64,000 bases of DNA from Aneurinibacillus sp. Ricciae_BoGa-3 (GTDB lineage Bacteria; Bacillota; Bacilli; Aneurinibacillales; Aneurinibacillaceae). Where the stretch lies: positions 1,428,001 through 1,492,000 of the forward strand of contig NZ_CP116887.1 in assembly GCF_028421645.1 (NCBI RefSeq). Reading direction: 5' to 3'. The position numbers and the translations under genes were made by a program. Below the pieces are notes generated by a model. The model was not told where the DNA came from. It searched no databases and saw nothing but the letters and a program-made list of their open reading frames with translations. Shown piece by piece: positions 61,109 through 64,000 of this stretch. Within the stretch, counting starts at the first letter, position 1. Each line of letters starts with the position of its first letter.

Positions 61109-62095
61109 ATGGTTTCGCAGTCATCTATTTATGTAGACCGGAGGCCCGTTATCACAACCTATTATCTGCAGAATGGGTATTTGATGGTACCAGGCTTATT
61201 CTTTAAGAATACAGGTGTTTTTGTAGATTGGGATTTTCATAGCCAATCGGTAGTATTGACAAGTGATAATCGGACACTCAGTTTTCCTTCAGGGCAGAAT
61301 TTTGCGGAATATTATAATAAAGACACGAATCAAAAACAACGTGACTATCTTCCAACCATTATAACAAGCCTTCCGGATGGGACTTATGTTCCACTGCAAT
61401 ACACCGCAGAAACACTTGGCATGAGAGTTTCCTATGACTTTCAACAGATCAGAACGTATATTGATACGAATACTGTGCCATCGAGCTTACCAGCTATTTA
61501 TTATCGCGGGGCTACAGACAAGAAGGAGGTTGCACTCACATTTGATGATGGTCCGGATCACTTATACACTCCGCGAATTCTGGATATTCTAAGGGAGAAA
61601 GGAGTTAAAGCAACGTTCTTTGTAGTTGGAACACAAGTAAGCTATATCCCATTTGTTCTAAAACGCATAGCACAGGAAGGCCATGAGATAGGCAACCATA
61701 GCTGGAGTCATCCCGACTTATCCAGGCTGACAACCAGTGAGGTCATACAACAAATACAAACGACAGAACAGGAGGCCCATAGAACTGCTGGCTATAGAAC
61801 CACACTATTTCGTCCGCCTTTTGGTCTGTTTACCAAGGCCGATCTCCTAACCGTTCACGACCTGGGCTATGAGATGATCATGTGGTCAGTTGACACCCTG
61901 GATTGGCAGGGGCAAACCGCCGACCAGATTTTATCTACCGTAAAAAGAGAGGTTTCCCCCGGAGCCATCATTCTGCAGCATGCACTTATAACGAAACCAG
62001 GGTTGTTAGAGGGTTCGGTTAGAGCCCTGCCCCAAATAATTGATTATTTACATAGTATTGGTTATGAATTTGTTACGGTAGGAAGTCTCATCTAA
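61109..62095 (+). CDS. Polysaccharide deacetylase with N-terminal copper-amine-oxidase-like domain
   Basis: A 328-residue protein. Residues 1-125 are like the copper amine oxidase N-terminal (stalk) domain often used for surface attachment; residues 130-328 are a NodB-type deacetylase: TFDDGPDHLYTPRILDIL, metal site HEIGNHSWSHPDLSRL, RPPFG and LQHAL. It should deacetylate peptidoglycan or another N-acetylated glycan. No signal peptide is present at this ATG (ribosome site AAAGGGAGG), odd for such an enzyme. Confidence 0.85.
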   Translation: MVSQSSIYVDRRPVITTYYLQNGYLMVPGLFFKNTGVFVDWDFHSQSVVLTSDNRTLSFPSGQNFAEYYNKDTNQKQRDYLPTIITSLPDGTYVPLQYTAETLGMRVSYDFQQIRTYIDTNTVPSSLPAIYYRGATDKKEVALTFDDGPDHLYTPRILDILREKGVKATFFVVGTQVSYIPFVLKRIAQEGHEIGNHSWSHPDLSRLTTSEVIQQIQTTEQEAHRTAGYRTTLFRPPFGLFTKADLLTVHDLGYEMIMWSVDTLDWQGQTADQILSTVKREVSPGAIILQHALITKPGLLEGSVRALPQIIDYLHSIGYEFVTVGSLI

Positions 62096-62103
62096 GGCGA
62101 TTG

Positions 62104-62122
62104 AAAAAGCTGTAGCTTTTTG
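62104..62122 (+). terminator. Terminator of the deacetylase gene
   Basis: AAAAAGCT, GT loop, AGCTTTTT directly behind the stop codon. Confidence 0.7.
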
Positions 62123-62131
62123 TCCTGCGTT

Positions 62132-62338
62132 CTATTTCGTGTTCCCCTTGGTATATCTGTAAAATGAAGTTGTGCTTACGATCTCACCGTTCTCATTTTC
62201 AATGAAGCACTCGGTAAAAAGCACTTTATAACCGTCTTTTATATACCGGGCTGTGGCAATAAGTTTGCCGCTGGTGGATGCTTTTAAGTAAGAGGTTATA
62301 AATAATCTACCATGCCCGTTATTAAAACCTTCTCTGGG
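62132..62338 (-). pseudogene. Relic of a PaaI-type hotdog thioesterase (C-terminal third)
   Basis: The minus strand is open from just behind a TAA at 62339-62341 to a TAG at 62132. It encodes about 68 residues, with LFITSYLKASTSGKLIATAR, YIKDGYKVLFTECFIENENG and EIVSTTSFYRYTK. This aligns by eye with the last strands of PaaI/hotdog thioesterases, including the central strand and the final beta-hairpin. The N-terminal half with the catalytic HGG is missing and no start is evident. A decayed fragment. Confidence 0.6.
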
Positions 62339-62345
62339 TTATTTC

Positions 62346-62725
62346 AAGGGGTGATTTTTTATGCACAAAAATATGTGAACTTCGGCACAATTGATATTTC
62401 TCATAATAAAATGATTAGTAAGGTGACATCGTGAAATTTATCACTTCTCCCCTTCTAATAAATGATTACTCATCATATATACAACTACTAAGGTACATTC
62501 AGCGTAACAAATTAGGAACAATTTCTTGTCTTAAATGGAAGGAGATTGACGGGGTGAATGGAATAATTTAAGTACAGTAAGGCCACGTTTCAACCTCCAG
62601 GCAGAGATAAATTACTGAATAATTAGACAGGGAAAGCAGACAACCACATAGTCGGCGCCGGCGTGGCCAATATAGTTAGTTGTCAGCCTAAAAAGGGATA
62701 AACCTCTAAGGAAGGTGATGAAACA
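62346..62725. other. Intergenic region before fixX
   Basis: No gene is seen in about 380 bases. GACAAC near 62638 can pair with GTTGTC near 62680, enclosing GTCGGCGCCGGC-rich text; this may be a leader hairpin of fixX. A GTGATAAATTTCAC-like dyad lies near 62435. No confident promoter. Confidence 0.45.
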
Positions 62726-63022
62726 ATGAGTAATGTACAAAAAACGAATACGCTGGAAGAAAAGCAGTACTTGCTTCGTTTCCGAGCGGATTCGCAGTCC
62801 CATCTTCATGTACTGAGCCACGACATTTGTGCCACAGGGTGTCCGGATAAGCTGTGTACCCTGTTTTGTCCGGGTGAAGTATACAAATGGGAAGGCGCAC
62901 GTATGGCCGTTGGATATGAAGGATGCCATGAATGCGGGAGCTGCCGCATTGGCTGCCCGCATGAGAACATTAAATGGGAATATCCAAAAGGCGGCCACGG
63001 CATTGTGTTCAGATTAGCTTAA
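62726..63022 (+). CDS. fixX: Ferredoxin-like protein FixX
   Basis: A 98-residue iron-sulfur protein of the FixX/EtfD-partner type. Cysteines lie in CATGCPDKLCTLFCPGEVY and YEGCHECGSCRIGCPHENI, enough for one or two [4Fe-4S] clusters, and the C-terminus WEYPKGGHGIVFR is typical. It should pass electrons from FixC toward quinone or from FixABC to ferredoxin. Normally the fourth gene of fixABCX, here 17 kb from fixC. ATG after GGAAGGTG. Confidence 0.92.
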   Translation: MSNVQKTNTLEEKQYLLRFRADSQSHLHVLSHDICATGCPDKLCTLFCPGEVYKWEGARMAVGYEGCHECGSCRIGCPHENIKWEYPKGGHGIVFRLA

Positions 63023-63074
63023 ACGATCCCATCGCTAACGTACATTTTAAGAGAAACGTTATACGAAATCCATT

Positions 63075-63103
63075 AGTGAAGCACGTTTGGTGCTTCTTTT
63101 TGT
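63075..63103. terminator. Terminator between fixX and the convergent MurG-like gene
   Basis: GAAGCAC, GTTTG loop, GTGCTTC and TTTTTG. Confidence 0.88.
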
Positions 63104-64000
63104 TAAATGCTGGAATACCCGATATCTTTTAGAATTCTGTGCGCAATCACTTTTTCACTTTCTGGGATGGCAAGCTGTGCCAATGCTTGCTGTATTTCGT
63201 TCCGTTTTGTTTCGTTATTCCATAATTCTAAAATAGCTCCGGTTAATTTTTCTTCAAAGTAATCTTTTTGCTCCACAAGTAAAGCGGCGTTTTCTTTCGC
63301 AAAATAAAGGGCGTTCTTTTTCTGATGATCATCCGCAGAGGTGGGCAGGGGAACTAATATAGACGGAATGGATAAGTTGGCCATTTCAAACAAAGTACCC
63401 GAACCACTTCTGCACACCATTACTTTTGCCTGTGCATATAAGCTTTTCATGTCTGAAACGAAGGGAAGAACCTCAAGATTTGCAGGAATTCCTTGTTCCA
63501 CGAGTTGCTTGTAATTTTTCTGGCCGCTTATTAGGATGCAGGGGATATCGGGATGCTGTTTAGCAAATTCAACAGCGGTTTGATTTAATTTAATCGATCC
63601 CCCACTGCCACCTGTAAAAAGAAGCTTGGCGCCGTTCACTGCCAGCTTGTCTTTCAGTCTGACGGGATTGCCGCTGTAACAAGTATTTTCCCTCTGCTCC
63701 GCGGGAAAGGAGTAGAAGAATGTCCTTGCATTGCGCTGGAACAATTTGTTTACTTTCCCAATAATAGAATTCTGTTCATGTATGCCATAAGGGATACGAA
63801 GGATATTCGCTGCCGTAATCGTGGGAGCCGATACAAATCCACCAGTCGAAAACACATAATCAGGCTTGATTTTACGCAGAATATTAAGCGCTTCACACAC
63901 CCCCATCGCATTTTTAGTAAAAAAGGTAAAATAATTGCCTTCTAATCCCTGTGATGGAATCCCAAAGAAAGGGATGTTGTTTTCTTTCGCTAAGCGGGAT
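63103..64000 (-). CDS. murG: MurG-like UDP-GlcNAc transferase, 5' end beyond right edge
   Basis: The frame is open from the stop at 63103 to the end of the window, about 298 codons; the start is not in view. Glycosyltransferase family 28 features: KIKPDYVFSTGGFVSAPTI, IHEQNSIIGKVNK, LLFTGGSGGSIKLN, VCRSGSGTLFEMANLSIPSI and LVPLPTSADDHQKKNA. MurG adds GlcNAc to lipid I, making lipid II at the inner membrane face. It stands apart from any mur/dcw gene here, so a second copy or a related transferase is possible. Confidence 0.87.
   Translation of the reverse strand, partial: SRLAKENNIPFFGIPSQGLEGNYFTFFTKNAMGVCEALNILRKIKPDYVFSTGGFVSAPTITAANILRIPYGIHEQNSIIGKVNKLFQRNARTFFYSFPAEQRENTCYSGNPVRLKDKLAVNGAKLLFTGGSGGSIKLNQTAVEFAKQHPDIPCILISGQKNYKQLVEQGIPANLEVLPFVSDMKSLYAQAKVMVCRSGSGTLFEMANLSIPSILVPLPTSADDHQKKNALYFAKENAALLVEQKDYFEEKLTGAILELWNNETKRNEIQQALAQLAIPESEKVIAHRILKDIGYSSI

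Noticed and set aside
1-64000. CRISPR arrays, prophage genes, tRNA genes and IS elements with DDE transposases
   Set aside because: None were seen: no regularly spaced repeats, no phage structural genes, no tRNA-like folds and no transposase motifs besides the tyrosine recombinases.

Overview
The window looks like chromosomal DNA of a Gram-positive, spore-forming member of the Bacillales. The evidence is the ccpA-aroA-ytxJ, acsA/acuABC, tyrS-rpsD-dgcP-refZ-ezrA order, a tyrosine T-box, a YhcN/YlaJ sporulation lipoprotein, a bacillithiol-associated YtxJ protein and frequent TTG/GTG starts behind strong AGGAGG sites. A ferredoxin-fused EtfA with FixC and FixX suggests an Aneurinibacillus/Brevibacillus-like lineage rather than Bacillus sensu stricto; that genus-level guess is an inference.

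Layout. 1-9 kb: a DUF4127 lipoprotein cut by the left edge, CBS protein, sporulation lipoprotein, prfC, a trypsin-like protease, two small zinc-ribbon proteins, a secreted protein, an isocitrate/isopropylmalate-family dehydrogenase and ytxJ. 9-14.7 kb: a large FtsA-like ATPase with C-terminal repeats, aroA (chorismate mutase-DAHP synthase), ccpA and mtnN. 14.7-19.6 kb: a group IIC intron sits directly behind the mtnN terminator. Its reverse transcriptase gene is split by a 3,048-bp element that encodes three tyrosine-recombinase domains (RIT-like, the first two fused). 19.65-20.02 kb: a composite intergenic repeat. 20-24.5 kb: acuCBA divergent from acsA, with a cre site. 24.7-30 kb: a frameshifted class A PBP, T-box-tyrS, and rpsD with a long leader. 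30-41.3 kb: histidine phosphatase, dgcP, an MBL-fold hydrolase behind a FadR-like operator, a VTT membrane protein, refZ, an unusual ezrA, the acetate symporter pair and a YtfP-like flavoprotein. 42.3-45.9 kb: etfB, ferredoxin-etfA, fixC.

45.9-62.6 kb: a block with a HipA-like kinase and a sugar-phosphate cluster in two operons: (BA3454-like small gene)-glpX-pfkA(broken)-rpiA and zwf-tkt-gnd-tal-pgi-gntP-gntK. Both have nearly the same promoter (TTGACG, 17 bp, TATGAT/TACTAT) followed at the start site by the palindrome GGTTA-N7-TAACC, so one unknown regulator probably controls both. Together they encode gluconate uptake and phosphorylation, most of the oxidative and non-oxidative pentose phosphate pathway (no rpe seen), and fructose bisphosphatase. 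The PFK homologue is split and has lost key catalytic residues. fixX lies alone beyond this block, 17 kb from fixC. The right edge cuts a MurG-like gene.

The most unusual items are the nested recombinase element with an inferred 11-6-11 dif-like junction, the shared operator of the two sugar-phosphate operons, and a modular repeat found three times, always between convergent genes. No tRNA, rRNA or CRISPR array was seen.
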